The notes: generated by a model not told the origin, from the letters alone. Counted from the first letter of the stretch, positions 53,531 through 62,583 are shown. The stretch is 64,000 nucleotides of DNA from Streptomyces plumbidurans (GCF_019857225.1 NZ_JAFJSY010000004.1:62001-126000), one strand, 5' to 3'. A program made the numbers and translations.

Positions 53531-54955
53531 CTACGCCGCCGGGGAGTCCGTCACCGCCCGCTGCGGTGGCCACGCCCCGTGCCAGCGCAGTTCCGCCTCC
53601 AACTGCGCGGCCAGGGAGATCAGCAGCGGTTCGCTGCCGGCCGGTCCGAGGAGTTGGGCGCCGACGGGAAGGCCCCCGGTCACGAAGCCGGCCGGGACGT
53701 TGACGCCGGGCCAGCCCAGTACGTTCCACGGCCAGGCATAGGGGCAGGCGGCGATCATCGCGCGGTCGGTGGCGAAGCCGCTCAGCGGCAGCAGGGCGCC
53801 GATGCGCGGCGGGGGAGCGGCCGTGGTCGGCGCGAGGATCACGTCGTAGGACTCGAAGACGGAGCCGATACGGCGGTGCAGCACCGCCTCCGCCCGCCGG
53901 GCCGCCTTGAGCGGGGCCCCGCCGAGCAGCCGCCCCAACCGGGCGGCGTCGCGGGTGCGTCGGTCCAGGAGCGCGGGGAAGGGCGCCTCGGCCACACGCT
54001 CCGCGATGCCGAAGGTGGCGCGGGGGACGAAGGTGAGGCCGATCTGCCCGTAGGGCGGGTTCGCCTCCTCCACGACGTGTCCCAACTCACTGAGTTTCTG
54101 CGCGAGTTCGAGCACTCGCGCGCGCACCTCCGGCTGGAGGCGTGCGCGCACGGCGGTGAACGGGGGTTTGAGGGCGAGCGCGATGCGCAGTCGACCGGGC
54201 TCACGGCGGGCCGCCTCGGACGCGTCGATGGGCGCCGGCCGGTGCGGATCATTGGCGTGGTTGCCGCTCGCCGCGTCCAGCAGCAGGGCGGCGTCCGCGA
54301 CCGTACGGGCCAGGGTGCCGTTGACGGTGATGCCCTGGAAGGACTCGCCGCGCGGCCAGGTGGAGATGCGGCCGCGCTGCGGCTTGATGCCGATGAGGTG
54401 GGTCCAGGAGGCGGGGATGCGCACGGACCCGGCGCCGTCCGAACCGAGGGCCGCGGGCACCAGCCCGGCCGCGACGGCAGCCGCCGACCCGCCGGACGAA
54501 CCACCCGGCGTGTGCTCCGGGTTCCACGGATTGCGGGTCGCACCGAACGCGGGCCCCTCGGTGAACGGCCACTGCCCGAACTCACAGGTGTTGGTCTTGC
54601 CGACGATCACCGCACCGGCCGCCCGCAACCGCCGTACGGCCTCGCCGTCCCGGGCGACCGGCGGGAACTGTCCGTCGCAGCCGAACGCGGTCGGCTCGCC
54701 CGCCACGTCCATGTCGTCCTTGACGGCGACCGGCACGCCGAGCAGCGGTTTGCGTACACCGGCGGCCAGTTCCGCGTCGGCGGCCTCGGCCTCGGCGAGC
54801 GCGGCCTCGGCCCGCACGACCCGGAAGGCGTTGACGGAGGGCTGCGACGCCTCGATGCGGGCGAGGGCCTGCTCGACGAGCGCCCGTGAGCTCACCTCCC
54901 CGTCGGCCAGCGCCCGCGCGGACTCCGCCAGGCCTGCGGCACGGTCGAGCGTCAT
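53531..54955 (-). CDS. Amidase signature family protein
   Basis: A 474-residue amidase. The signature holds TPGGSSGGSAAAVAAGLVPAALGSDGAGSVRIPAS with the catalytic Ser and cis-Ser, and the Lys is in VPVAVKDDMDV. The residues are complete for Ser-cisSer-Lys chemistry. The substrate (an aliphatic or aryl amide, or a glutaminyl-type substrate) cannot be told; no gatB or gatC is beside it. ATG 54955 follows GGAGGT at 6 bp. It is divergent from vanK over 211 bp. Confidence 0.9.
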   Translation of the reverse strand: MTLDRAAGLAESARALADGEVSSRALVEQALARIEASQPSVNAFRVVRAEAALAEAEAADAELAAGVRKPLLGVPVAVKDDMDVAGEPTAFGCDGQFPPVARDGEAVRRLRAAGAVIVGKTNTCEFGQWPFTEGPAFGATRNPWNPEHTPGGSSGGSAAAVAAGLVPAALGSDGAGSVRIPASWTHLIGIKPQRGRISTWPRGESFQGITVNGTLARTVADAALLLDAASGNHANDPHRPAPIDASEAARREPGRLRIALALKPPFTAVRARLQPEVRARVLELAQKLSELGHVVEEANPPYGQIGLTFVPRATFGIAERVAEAPFPALLDRRTRDAARLGRLLGGAPLKAARRAEAVLHRRIGSVFESYDVILAPTTAAPPPRIGALLPLSGFATDRAMIAACPYAWPWNVLGWPGVNVPAGFVTGGLPVGAQLLGPAGSEPLLISLAAQLEAELRWHGAWPPQRAVTDSPAA

Positions 54956-55104
54956 GCGGGCACCTCCGGTAGCGCTGCGCGTTGTCTACCGAACAGTAAC
55001 GTCCGCGCGGCGGTGAGGGGAACGGCCGTACCGACGAGGGGAGTTCGCCGCAGGGGCCACCCTGCGCCTGAGCAGCACGGCGAGCCGACCACCGGTCCGG
55101 AACC

Positions 55105-55166
55105 TATCGACGCCGTATCGAAAACCGCATACACGACGGCAACACCGTGCTGCCTTGACTTGGGGC
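55105..55166 (+). promoter_or_regulatory. Putative VanR-controlled promoter of vanK
   Basis: Direct repeats TATCGA at 55105-55110 and 55116-55121 (11-bp period), CGCATAC at 55126-55132, GGCAAC, then TTGACTTGGGGC directly before the ATG at 55167. The second repeat starts 51 bp before the start codon, as in the murF and vanH copies. Tandem repeats at 11 bp are typical of OmpR-class regulators such as VanR. Confidence 0.7.
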
Positions 55167-56354
55167 ATGTCCTACAGCGAACCAGCCCGACCAGCGGTCC
55201 GAAACGCGCACCATCGCGGGTCCGGGACCGGGGGCGCGAGGCTGACCGTCGGGCCGATCAGCGCCGCCGAGCATCTGGCGTTCGTCAGGGCACAGCGGTC
55301 GGTCAGCTTTCTGCAGACCCCTGCCTGGGGCCAGGTGAAGACCGAGTGGCGCAGCGAGTCCCTCGGCTGGCACGACGGGCGGCGACTGGTCGGTGCCGGA
55401 CTCGTCCTGCACCGCCCGATACCGCGGCTCGACCGCTTCACGCTGGCCTATCTGCCCGAGGGCCCGGTCATCGACTGGACCGGTGACATCGACGCATGGC
55501 TCGACCCGCTGGCGGCCCACCTCAAGACACACGGCGCGTTCGCGATCCGACTCGGCCCGCCGGTGCGCACGCACACCTGGAGCGCCGCTCAGGTCAAGGA
55601 GGGCATCGTCGCCCCGGACACCAAACGGCTCACCGACGTGTCCTGCCAGTGGGCCGACCCGGTCGGCGCCAGGGTGATCGGCCAGTTGGAGGACGCCGGC
55701 TGGCTGCCGCAGAGCCCCGAGGACGGATTCGGCGTGGGGCACCCGCAGTTCAAGTACGAGATCCCGCTCGCGGGCCGGACCGAGGACGATCTCCTCAAGG
55801 GCATGAACCAACTCTGGCGCCGCAACATCAAGCGATCCGCCAAGGAGGGGGTCGAGGTCACGGTCGGCGAGGACCTGAAAGCATTCCACGACCTCTACGT
55901 CCACACCGCCGAACGCGACCGCTTCACGCCCCGCCCGCTGCGCTACTTCGAGACGATGTTCGCGGCGCTGCGCGCCGAGGACCCCGAACGGATCAGGCTC
56001 TATCAGGCGCACCACCAGGGCGACTTGGTCGCCGCCACCCTCCTGGTCCGCGTCGGCGCCCACGCGTGGTACTCCTACGGCGCCTCCTCCACCGAGAAGC
56101 GCGAGGTACGCGGCTCCAACGCCTGCCAGTGGGCGATGATCCGCGACTCGCTGGCCGCCGGCTGCGACACCTACGACCTGCGCGGCATCACCCCCACCCT
56201 GTACGCGGACGACCCGCACGTCGGCCTGATCCAGTTCAAGGTCGGCACCGGCGGGCAGGCGGTGCGCTACGTCGGCGAGTGGGACCTGCCGCTGCGACCG
56301 ATGGTCTACCGGGCCTTCGACCTCTATATGAAGCGGCGTGCGCGCAACGCCTGA
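55167..56354 (+). CDS. vanK: FemX-type peptidyltransferase, VanK
   Basis: A 395-residue FemABX-family aminoacyl-tRNA-dependent transferase. FLQTPAWGQVKTEW is the conserved N-terminal GNAT-like helix, HPQFKYEIPLAGRTEDDLLK the second domain start, and GSNACQWAMIRDSLAAGCDTYDLRGITPT the C-terminal signature. In S. coelicolor VanK adds Gly to precursors ending in D-Ala-D-Lac, which the normal FemX cannot use; here its promoter matches that of vanH, supporting this role. The start MSYSEP follows the same cassette as murF and vanH. It is convergent with murF, 14 bp apart. Confidence 0.9.
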   Translation: MSYSEPARPAVRNAHHRGSGTGGARLTVGPISAAEHLAFVRAQRSVSFLQTPAWGQVKTEWRSESLGWHDGRRLVGAGLVLHRPIPRLDRFTLAYLPEGPVIDWTGDIDAWLDPLAAHLKTHGAFAIRLGPPVRTHTWSAAQVKEGIVAPDTKRLTDVSCQWADPVGARVIGQLEDAGWLPQSPEDGFGVGHPQFKYEIPLAGRTEDDLLKGMNQLWRRNIKRSAKEGVEVTVGEDLKAFHDLYVHTAERDRFTPRPLRYFETMFAALRAEDPERIRLYQAHHQGDLVAATLLVRVGAHAWYSYGASSTEKREVRGSNACQWAMIRDSLAAGCDTYDLRGITPTLYADDPHVGLIQFKVGTGGQAVRYVGEWDLPLRPMVYRAFDLYMKRRARNA

Positions 56355-56368
56355 GCCCTCTGGGTGAA

Positions 56369-57727
56369 CTACCCGAGTGCGGCCGCGACTTCATCGAGGT
56401 GCGCCCCGCGGGAGGCCTTGACCAGCACCACGTCTCCGGTAGCGATGCGGTCGCCCAGCCAGTCCACGGCCGCGTTGTTGTCGGCCAGTGTCACCGCCCG
56501 CTCGCCCGCGCCGTCGGCGATCGGCCGGGCGGCCTCGCCGACCGTGGCCACCACGTCGGCCCGGGAGGCGGCGTACTCCCCGACCGCGCGGTGCTCGGCT
56601 TCACTCGCGTCGCCCAGTTCGAGCATCGGGCCGAGGACGGCGATGCGGCGCCTGCCCTCGATCGCCGCCAAGGCGTCCAGGGCGGCCCGGGTCGAGTCGG
56701 GGTTGGCGTTGTAGGAGTCGTCGACCAGCATTGCCCCGCACGGGAGTTCGCGCAGCTCCATGCGCCAACTCGACAGCGAGGCGGTGGCCAGCGCCGCGGC
56801 CGTCGCGTCGAGGGGTACGCCGGCCGCCAGTCCCACCGCTGCCGCGGCCGAGGCGTTGAGCGCCTGGTGGGCACCCACGTGCGGCAGTGTGACGGGGACC
56901 GAGGTGTCCGCGGTCAGCAGCGTGAAGGACGGGCGGCCCAGCCGGTCCAGCGTCAGGCCGGCGACCCGTACGTCGGCATGTTCCGCCCGGCCGAAGGTCA
57001 GCACCGGGCCGTCCGTGAGCGAGCGCATCGCGACCACCCGCGGATCGTCGGCGTTGAGGACGGCGGTGCCGCCGGGCGCCAGCCCGCGCACCAGCTCGCC
57101 CTTGGCCCTGGCGATGGCCGCACGCGATCCGAAGGTGCCGAGGTGGGCCTGACCCACGTTGAGGACGACGGCGATGTCCGGCGCGACCAGGCCGGTGAGC
57201 AGGGCGATGTCCCCGACATGACGGGCCCCCATCTCCAGGACCAGGAACCGGGTGGCCGCTTCGGCGCGCAACATCGTGAGCGGTACGCCGAGTTCGTTGT
57301 TGAGCGAGCCGGTCGTGGCGACCGTCGGCGCGGCGCTCGACAGTACGGCCGCCACCTGGTCCTTGGTGCCGGTCTTGCCCTGGGAGCCGGTCAGCCCGAT
57401 CACGGACAGCCGGTCGCGCAGCCGGGCCACGACATGGGCGGCGAGTGCCTGCAGCGCGGCCTGGGCGTCCTCGACGACGACGGTGGGCAGCGGCGTGGGA
57501 CGCGAACCGAGCACGGCCGACGCACCTGCCCGGCCTGCCTGTTGGGCGAAGTCGTGGCCGTCGGCATGCTCGCCGGCGAAGGCGACGAAGAGGCCGCCCG
57601 GCTCGGCCCGCCGACCGTCGAGCACCGCAGGCGCGGTCACCTTCACACTGCCGTCGCCCACGACCGCCCCGCCGACCGCGGCGGCGATCTCACCGAGGCT
57701 GAGAAAGTCTGGTTCGCTGTAGGTCAT
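56369..57727 (-). CDS. murF2: MurF-type ligase within the van locus
   Basis: A 452-residue Mur ligase: [16 protein letters not shown] is the ATP loop, NNELGVPLT and [14 protein letters not shown] the MurF-specific parts, VLNADDPRV and [17 protein letters not shown] the C-terminal sites. MurF joins D-Ala-D-Ala to UDP-MurNAc-tripeptide; a second copy under the van promoter would favour D-Ala-D-Lac (inference). The housekeeping murF is expected in the dcw cluster elsewhere. The start MTYSEP fits the conserved cassette. It is convergent with vanK and divergent from vanH. Confidence 0.88.
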   Translation of the reverse strand: MTYSEPDFLSLGEIAAAVGGAVVGDGSVKVTAPAVLDGRRAEPGGLFVAFAGEHADGHDFAQQAGRAGASAVLGSRPTPLPTVVVEDAQAALQALAAHVVARLRDRLSVIGLTGSQGKTGTKDQVAAVLSSAAPTVATTGSLNNELGVPLTMLRAEAATRFLVLEMGARHVGDIALLTGLVAPDIAVVLNVGQAHLGTFGSRAAIARAKGELVRGLAPGGTAVLNADDPRVVAMRSLTDGPVLTFGRAEHADVRVAGLTLDRLGRPSFTLLTADTSVPVTLPHVGAHQALNASAAAAVGLAAGVPLDATAAALATASLSSWRMELRELPCGAMLVDDSYNANPDSTRAALDALAAIEGRRRIAVLGPMLELGDASEAEHRAVGEYAASRADVVATVGEAARPIADGAGERAVTLADNNAAVDWLGDRIATGDVVLVKASRGAHLDEVAAALG

Positions 57728-57789
57728 GCCCTCAGTCAAAAGGGCGTGATGTTGCGCGCACGTATGCGGAATTCGATAGGCCGACCATA
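57728..57789 (-). promoter_or_regulatory. Putative VanR-controlled promoter of murF
   Basis: On the minus strand, TATGGT (57789-57784) and TATCGA (57778-57773) are 11 bp apart, CGCATAC is at 57768-57762, then CGCAAC and TTGACTGAGGGC just before ATG 57727. The second repeat starts 51 bp before the ATG. Confidence 0.7.
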
Positions 57790-57807
57790 CATTACCGAGC
57801 GGTAGTG

Positions 57808-57869
57808 TATCGGTGGAATATCGAAAAGCGCATACGCCTCGGCAACATGGTGTCGCATTGACTGGGGGC
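57808..57869 (+). promoter_or_regulatory. Putative VanR-controlled promoter of vanHAX
   Basis: TATCGG (57808-57813) and TATCGA (57819-57824) are 11 bp apart, CGCATAC is at 57829-57835, then GGCAAC and TTGACTGGGGGC before ATG 57870. The second repeat starts 51 bp before the ATG, identical to the other two copies. Confidence 0.75.
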
Positions 57870-58889
57870 ATGCCCTTCAGTGAACCAGCCCGTATCGCGG
57901 CCCATCGCAATCGATCACCGGCCACGGGAATCACCATTTACGGATGCGAGCGGGACGAGGCGGCTCTGTTCCGGAAGATCGCACCCGGCTTCGGCGTCGT
58001 ACCGACCATCACAGAAGCTGCCCTGACCGCATACAATGCCGAACTGGCCCTGGGAAACCGGTGCGTCAGCGTGGGTCACAAAACCCGGGTCGCTCATTCG
58101 GCGCTTCGTGCGCTCGGCCGGGTCGGCGTGAAGTACCTCTCCACGCGGAGCATCGGCTGCAACCACATCGACGTGGCATACGCGGAAAGCATCGGCATCT
58201 CCGTCGGGAATGTCTCCTATTCGCCCGACAGCGTGGCCGACTACACGCTGATGCTCATGCTGATGGCGGTGCGGAACGCGAAGGAGACCGTCCGCCGGGC
58301 CGACCTGCACGACTACAGGCTGCACGATGTGCGCGGGAAAGAGCTGCGCGATCTGACCGTCGGGGTGATCGGCACCGGGCGCATCGGCACGGCGGTGATG
58401 GACAGACTGCGGGGTTTCGGCTGCCGAACACTGGCCCACGACAATCGCCCCGAAGCTTCCGCCGACCACGTATCTCTCGACGAACTGCTGCGGCTGAGCG
58501 ACATCGTCACGCTCCACGCACCGCTCAACGCGGACACGCACCACCTCATCGACCGCCGGCGAATAGATCGGATGAAAGAGGGGGCATTCCTCATCAACAC
58601 CGGACGCGGCCCACTGATCGACACCGAGGCCCTTGTCCGGGCACTGGAGAACGGCCGATTGAGCGGCGCGGCGCTGGACGTGCTCGAAGGAGAGGAAGGC
58701 ATCTTCTACGCCGACTGCAGAAGCAGATCCATCGAAAGCAAACTGCTGTTGCGGCTGCAGGAGTTGCCGAATGTACTCATCAGCCCGCACACCGCCTACT
58801 ACACCGACCACGCCCTGCGCGACACGGTCGAGAACTCCATCTTCAACTGCCTGAAATTCGAGAGCGGGAGTCAAGCATGTCCAGGCTGA
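57870..58889 (+). CDS. vanH: D-lactate dehydrogenase VanH
   Basis: A 339-residue D-2-hydroxyacid dehydrogenase that reduces pyruvate to D-lactate. The start of the conserved region is [20 protein letters not shown], preceded by about 18 extra residues beginning MPFSEP. Marks: CISVGHKT-like [23 protein letters not shown], the NAD site [13 protein letters not shown], catalytic Arg in [11 protein letters not shown], Glu in LDVLEGEEG and His in [10 protein letters not shown]. First gene of vanHAX; its 3' end overlaps vanA by 13 bp. Confidence 0.95.
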   Translation: MPFSEPARIAAHRNRSPATGITIYGCERDEAALFRKIAPGFGVVPTITEAALTAYNAELALGNRCVSVGHKTRVAHSALRALGRVGVKYLSTRSIGCNHIDVAYAESIGISVGNVSYSPDSVADYTLMLMLMAVRNAKETVRRADLHDYRLHDVRGKELRDLTVGVIGTGRIGTAVMDRLRGFGCRTLAHDNRPEASADHVSLDELLRLSDIVTLHAPLNADTHHLIDRRRIDRMKEGAFLINTGRGPLIDTEALVRALENGRLSGAALDVLEGEEGIFYADCRSRSIESKLLLRLQELPNVLISPHTAYYTDHALRDTVENSIFNCLKFESGSQACPG

Positions 58890-59917
58890 ACGTCGGCATC
58901 GTATTCGGGGGCTGCTCCGAGGAGCACCCCGTCTCCGTCAAGTCCGCGCGGGAAGTGGCGCGAAACCTCGATACCGCGAAGTACGAACCGTTCTACATCG
59001 GCATCACGAAGAACGGCGACTGGAAGCTCTGCGACGGCCCTGACCCGGACTGGGAGAACGGCGGCAGCCGTCCGGTCGTACTGTCACCGGACCGCGGCGT
59101 CCACGGACTCCTCGTACTGGAGCAGGGGCGATACCGAACGATCCGCCTGGACGTCGTGCTGCCGGTGCTGCACGGCAGACTCGGTGAGGACGGCGCGATG
59201 CAGGGCCTGCTGGAACTCTCCGGCATCCCCTATGTCGGCTGCGACGTGCCGAGTTCCGCGCTGTGCATGGACAAGTCCCTTGCCTACGTGGTCGCCGGGA
59301 GCGCGGGAATCGCCACTCCGAAGTTCTGGACCGTCGCGGCGGGCGAGAACATCGATACCGAAAGCCTCACCTACCCCGTCTTCGTGAAGCCGGCCCGTTC
59401 GGGATCGTCCTTCGGCGTCAGCAAGGTCTCCCGAAAGGAAGAGCTGCACAGTGCGGTGGAAACCGCTCGGCACTACGACGCGAAGGTGCTGATCGAAGAG
59501 GCCGTCGTCGGCAGCGAGATCGGATGCGCCATCCTGGGCAACGACCTGGATCTGGTCGCGGGCGAGGTGGATCGCATCGCGCTCTCGCACGGCTTCTTCA
59601 GAATCCACCAGGAGGACGAGCCCGAAAGCGGCTCGGAGAACTCGACGGCGATCGTGCCGGCCGACATCCCCGAGGCGTCGCGGGCACGCGTGCAGGAGAC
59701 GGCGAAGGCCGTGTACCGCGCCTTGGGGTGCAAGGGGCTCGCGCGGGTGGACCTGTTCCTCACCGAGGACGGGCAAGTGGTCCTCAACGAGGTCAACACC
59801 CTGCCCGGCATGACCTCGTACAGCCGCTATCCGAGGATGATGGCGGCGGCCGACCTGCCGCTCGCCGAAGTGCTCGACCGTCTGGTGTCGTTGGCATTGA
59901 CCGGGAAACTGCGATGA
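58877..59917 (+). CDS. vanA: D-alanine--D-lactate ligase VanA
   Basis: A 346-residue ATP-grasp ligase. VGIVFGGCSEEHPVSVKSA is the N-terminal loop, FVKPARSGSSFGVSKV binds ATP, and the omega-loop has HGFFRIHQEDEPESGSEN, which matches VanA/VanB-type ligases in place of the D-Ala-D-Ala ligase Tyr. LNEVNTLPGMTSYS closes the active site. It makes D-Ala-D-Lac, the terminus with low vancomycin affinity. ATG 58877 follows GGGAG. Its stop overlaps vanX (ATGA). Confidence 0.95.
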   Translation: MSRLNVGIVFGGCSEEHPVSVKSAREVARNLDTAKYEPFYIGITKNGDWKLCDGPDPDWENGGSRPVVLSPDRGVHGLLVLEQGRYRTIRLDVVLPVLHGRLGEDGAMQGLLELSGIPYVGCDVPSSALCMDKSLAYVVAGSAGIATPKFWTVAAGENIDTESLTYPVFVKPARSGSSFGVSKVSRKEELHSAVETARHYDAKVLIEEAVVGSEIGCAILGNDLDLVAGEVDRIALSHGFFRIHQEDEPESGSENSTAIVPADIPEASRARVQETAKAVYRALGCKGLARVDLFLTEDGQVVLNEVNTLPGMTSYSRYPRMMAAADLPLAEVLDRLVSLALTGKLR

Positions 59918-60522
59918 AAGAAGACTTCGTCTTCGTGGACGAGTTGGTGCCCGGAATGCGGTGGGATGCCAAGTACGCCACCTGGGACAACTTCACCGGC
60001 AAGCCGGTCGACGGCTATCTGGCGAATCGGATCGTCGGCACGCGGGCCCTGTGCGAAGCCCTGGCGAAAGCGCAGGAGAAGGCCGAATCCCTCGGCTTCG
60101 GGCTGGTGCTCTGGGACGGTTACCGCCCGCAACGCGCCGTGAACTGCTTTCTGCGCTGGGCGCAGCAGCCGGAGGACGGCCGGACGAAGGCACGGCACTA
60201 TCCGAACATCGGCAGGGCCGAGATGTTCGACCGGGGGTACGTGGCCACGAAGTCGGGCCACAGCCGCGGCAGCACCGTAGACCTGACGCTGTATCACCTG
60301 GACACCGGTGAACTCGCCCCCATGGGCGGTGGCCATGACCTGATGGATACCGTCTCGCATCACGGGGCAAAAGGAATCACCCAGGTCGAGGCGGCGAACC
60401 GCCGACACCTGTGTTCCCTCATGGACGCCTGCGGATTCAGCCCGTACGCCAGCGAGTGGTGGCACTACACGCTGAAGGCCGAACCCTATCCCGACACCTA
60501 TTTCGACTTCCCGGTCGCATGA
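59914..60522 (+). CDS. vanX: D-Ala-D-Ala dipeptidase VanX
   Basis: A 202-residue zinc peptidase. The zinc ligands are His and Asp in KSGHSRGSTVDLTL and the later His in EWWHYTL; the Glu of EWWH is the catalytic base; the Arg in WDGYRPQRAV stabilises the intermediate. It hydrolyses D-Ala-D-Ala to leave the field to D-Ala-D-Lac. The coding sequence overlaps vanA by 4 bp, completing the vanHAX unit. No vanY, vanJ, vanS or vanR is adjacent. Confidence 0.95.
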   Translation: MKEDFVFVDELVPGMRWDAKYATWDNFTGKPVDGYLANRIVGTRALCEALAKAQEKAESLGFGLVLWDGYRPQRAVNCFLRWAQQPEDGRTKARHYPNIGRAEMFDRGYVATKSGHSRGSTVDLTLYHLDTGELAPMGGGHDLMDTVSHHGAKGITQVEAANRRHLCSLMDACGFSPYASEWWHYTLKAEPYPDTYFDFPVA

Positions 60523-60578
60523 CCACTGAACGCACGCTCCAGGCTCCCCTTGTCCGGTGGTGCCGCGGCGGATAGCGT

Positions 60579-60605
60579 CCCGATGTATCAACTCGATATA
60601 TCGGG
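60579..60605. promoter_or_regulatory. Inverted repeat CCCGATGTAT-N7-ATATATCGGG
   Basis: Ten-base arms with one mismatch at 60579-60588 and 60596-60605, 39 bp before the methyltransferase start. AT-rich cores in such DNA usually mark an operator; the regulator is unknown. Confidence 0.5.
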
Positions 60606-60643
60606 TCGGCACTTGGGGTCGGCCGTCCGACGCGGGAGCGGCG

Positions 60644-61405
60644 ATGAGATCGATCGACTACGACGCGGAGCAGCACCAGGACTACGCGCGGGGCCGCGCG
60701 CTCAGTCGGCAACAACTGCGGGTATGGATCAGCGCCTTCGAGGCGGCACTGCCCGAACGGCGCCCGCTGGTAGGGCTGGACGTCGGTTCGGGCACGGGCC
60801 GGTTCACCCCCGCACTGGCGCGGGCGTTCGGCGGCCCGGTCACCGGCGTCGAGCCGTCGGACCGTATGCGCGAGGTCGCGCACGCGCAGTCCCGCCACCC
60901 CGAAGTGTGCTACCTCCCCGGCGCCGCCGAGGAGTTGCCCGTGCCGTCCGACAGTGCCGACTACGCGCTCATGGGCTGGTCCTGGCACCACGTCCAGGAC
61001 CGGCCCCGGGCGGCGCGGGAGCTGGCCAGGGCGATCAGGAGCGGAGGACGTCTGCTTCTGCGCACCAACTTCAGCGACCACCATCCCCGGCCCTGGTGGC
61101 TGGAGTACTTCCCCCGCGGCTGCGAGGCGGACGCCTCGCTGTTCCAGCCGCTGCACGAGGTCATCGCCACGTTCACCTCGGCCGGCTGGCGCGTCGCCGG
61201 CTTCGGCACGGTCACCGAACCGTCCTCGGGCACCCGCGCCGAGATGCTCGAACGGCTGCGCCTGCGCACCCTCTCCTTCTTCGCCCAACTCGATCCCGAC
61301 GAACTGGAGACCGGCTTCCGCCGATTGGAGGAGGCGGTCGCCGCAGACCCCGACGCCCCGGCCCCGGTGTTCGCCGAACCGTTGCTCACGCTCGAACTTC
61401 CGTGA
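60644..61405 (+). CDS. Class I SAM-dependent methyltransferase
   Basis: A 253-residue methyltransferase. The SAM-binding motif I is VGLDVGSGTGRFTPALARAF, followed by VTGVEPSDRMREVA (acidic loop) and YALMGWSWHHVQDRPRAARELARAI (motif IV region). It resembles small-molecule methyltransferases of the UbiE/methyltransf_11 type. The substrate is unknown. GGGAG lies 5 bp before ATG 60644. It has its own palindromic region upstream and is not clearly part of the van operon. Confidence 0.87.
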   Translation: MRSIDYDAEQHQDYARGRALSRQQLRVWISAFEAALPERRPLVGLDVGSGTGRFTPALARAFGGPVTGVEPSDRMREVAHAQSRHPEVCYLPGAAEELPVPSDSADYALMGWSWHHVQDRPRAARELARAIRSGGRLLLRTNFSDHHPRPWWLEYFPRGCEADASLFQPLHEVIATFTSAGWRVAGFGTVTEPSSGTRAEMLERLRLRTLSFFAQLDPDELETGFRRLEEAVAADPDAPAPVFAEPLLTLELP

Positions 61406-61453
61406 CACTGTGCGCTGTTGGCGGTTCCTGCGGCCCCAGCGGCAGTACGTGCC

Positions 61454-62476
61454 CTACAGCGGCGCCGGCGAAGAGGCCCCCGGGATCAGCAGCCGGGGCG
61501 TGCCCGTGCCGTCCGCCGGCACGCTCCACAGGTCGCTGGTGCCGACCTTGCCCTGGGTCGGCAGGGCGTATGCCACGGTGTGGCTGTCGAGCCAGGTGGC
61601 CTGGTCGTCGACGCTGTGGCGTTCGGCCAGGGCCGTCTCCTTGAGGGTCTTCAGATCGAGGACGTACTCGTGCCACAGGTCCGTGCGGGACAGGATCCGT
61701 TTTTTGAAGGCGACGCGGGTCTCGTCCGGGGACAGCGACGGGCACTCCACGTTCTCGACCAGCGTCGTGACCTTGCGCTGCGAGAGCGAACCGCGCACCA
61801 GGTACGTCTTGTTGGCGGTGTTGAGGGTGGCGTAGAAGGTGTCGTCGTCGTGGGCGAAGGTGACGCCCCAGAAGTTCACGTCCGCGGCCTTGTAGGGCTT
61901 GCCGTCCTTGACGATGGAGAAGGTCTCCAGGCTGGGGATCAGCTTCATGGTGCGGGTGTCCAGGATCGAGGTCCTGGTGGAGAAGAAGGCCGAGGAGTAG
62001 GACTCGCCGGAGACGAACACGGTCCAGGCGACCAGTCGGCCACTGGGGGAGACCCGGGCCCGGCTGGGGGTGCCCGCGAGGGCGAACGTGTGCCGGGTGC
62101 GCAGGTTCGCATCCAGCAGGAGCGCGCGGTTGCTCTGCTTGAGGACGCCCGTGGTCGACTGGAGGCAGACGCCCGTGCCGCCCGCCGCGTAGAAGCGCAC
62201 GCACTTCAGGTCCGAGGCGACGCGCTTGGCCTTCGGGTCGTCGGAGGGGACCGCGGCGACCGCGGTGCGGTGCGGGCCCGCGGCCCCGTTGACGAAGGCC
62301 AGACGCTTGTCCTGATTGAGCGTCAACTTGCCCGCGCCGACGGCGGGTCCGCCGGCCTGGGGGTGGTTCGCACGGTCCGCGCGGGCGGCGGCGTGCAGCA
62401 CGACGCCGGTTCCCACGCCCGCGAGCACGAGGACCGCCGCGACGAGTACGAGCAGGCGGCGTCGCATGGATGTCAT
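61454..62476 (-). CDS. Exported TolB-like beta-propeller protein
   Basis: A 340-residue protein with an N-terminal signal anchor (RRRLLVLVAAVLVLAGVGTGVVL) and repeated TolB/WD-like blades in the rest (TPSRARVSPSGRLVAWTVF, ECPSLSPDETRVAFKKRI, QATWLDSHTVAYALP, TSDLWSVPADGTG). It probably sits outside the membrane. Function unknown. AGGGA lies 6 bp before ATG 62476; an ATG at 62524, in the same frame, overlaps a preceding short frame. It follows the MFS gene on the same strand. Confidence 0.78.
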   Translation of the reverse strand: MTSMRRRLLVLVAAVLVLAGVGTGVVLHAAARADRANHPQAGGPAVGAGKLTLNQDKRLAFVNGAAGPHRTAVAAVPSDDPKAKRVASDLKCVRFYAAGGTGVCLQSTTGVLKQSNRALLLDANLRTRHTFALAGTPSRARVSPSGRLVAWTVFVSGESYSSAFFSTRTSILDTRTMKLIPSLETFSIVKDGKPYKAADVNFWGVTFAHDDDTFYATLNTANKTYLVRGSLSQRKVTTLVENVECPSLSPDETRVAFKKRILSRTDLWHEYVLDLKTLKETALAERHSVDDQATWLDSHTVAYALPTQGKVGTSDLWSVPADGTGTPRLLIPGASSPAPL

Positions 62477-62520
62477 CTGGATCCCTGTGGTCTTGTCGCT
62501 TGGTCTTGTCGCTGAGGCGG

Positions 62521-62583
62521 TCATCGGCCGGCTGAGGTGGTCATCGGGTCCCTGCGGTGTTCAACGGTCGTTGTGGTCGTCAT
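62521..62583 (-). CDS. Possible 20-aa bridging ORF between MFS and TolB-like genes
   Basis: A frame of 20 codons starts with an ATG overlapping the MFS stop (ATGA) and ends with a TGA overlapping an in-frame ATG at 62524 of the TolB-like gene. The sequence is Thr-rich (MTTTTTVEHRRDP). Overlapping stop-start junctions on both sides would couple translation, but there is no Shine-Dalgarno sequence and it may be chance. Confidence 0.25.
   Translation of the reverse strand: MTTTTTVEHRRDPMTTSAGR

Noticed and set aside
55105..55166. Treating the TTGACT next to the vanK start as a -35 box
   Set aside because: It lies only 6 bp before the ATG in all three van cassettes, too close for a -35 element of the same gene; it more likely belongs to the conserved start region.
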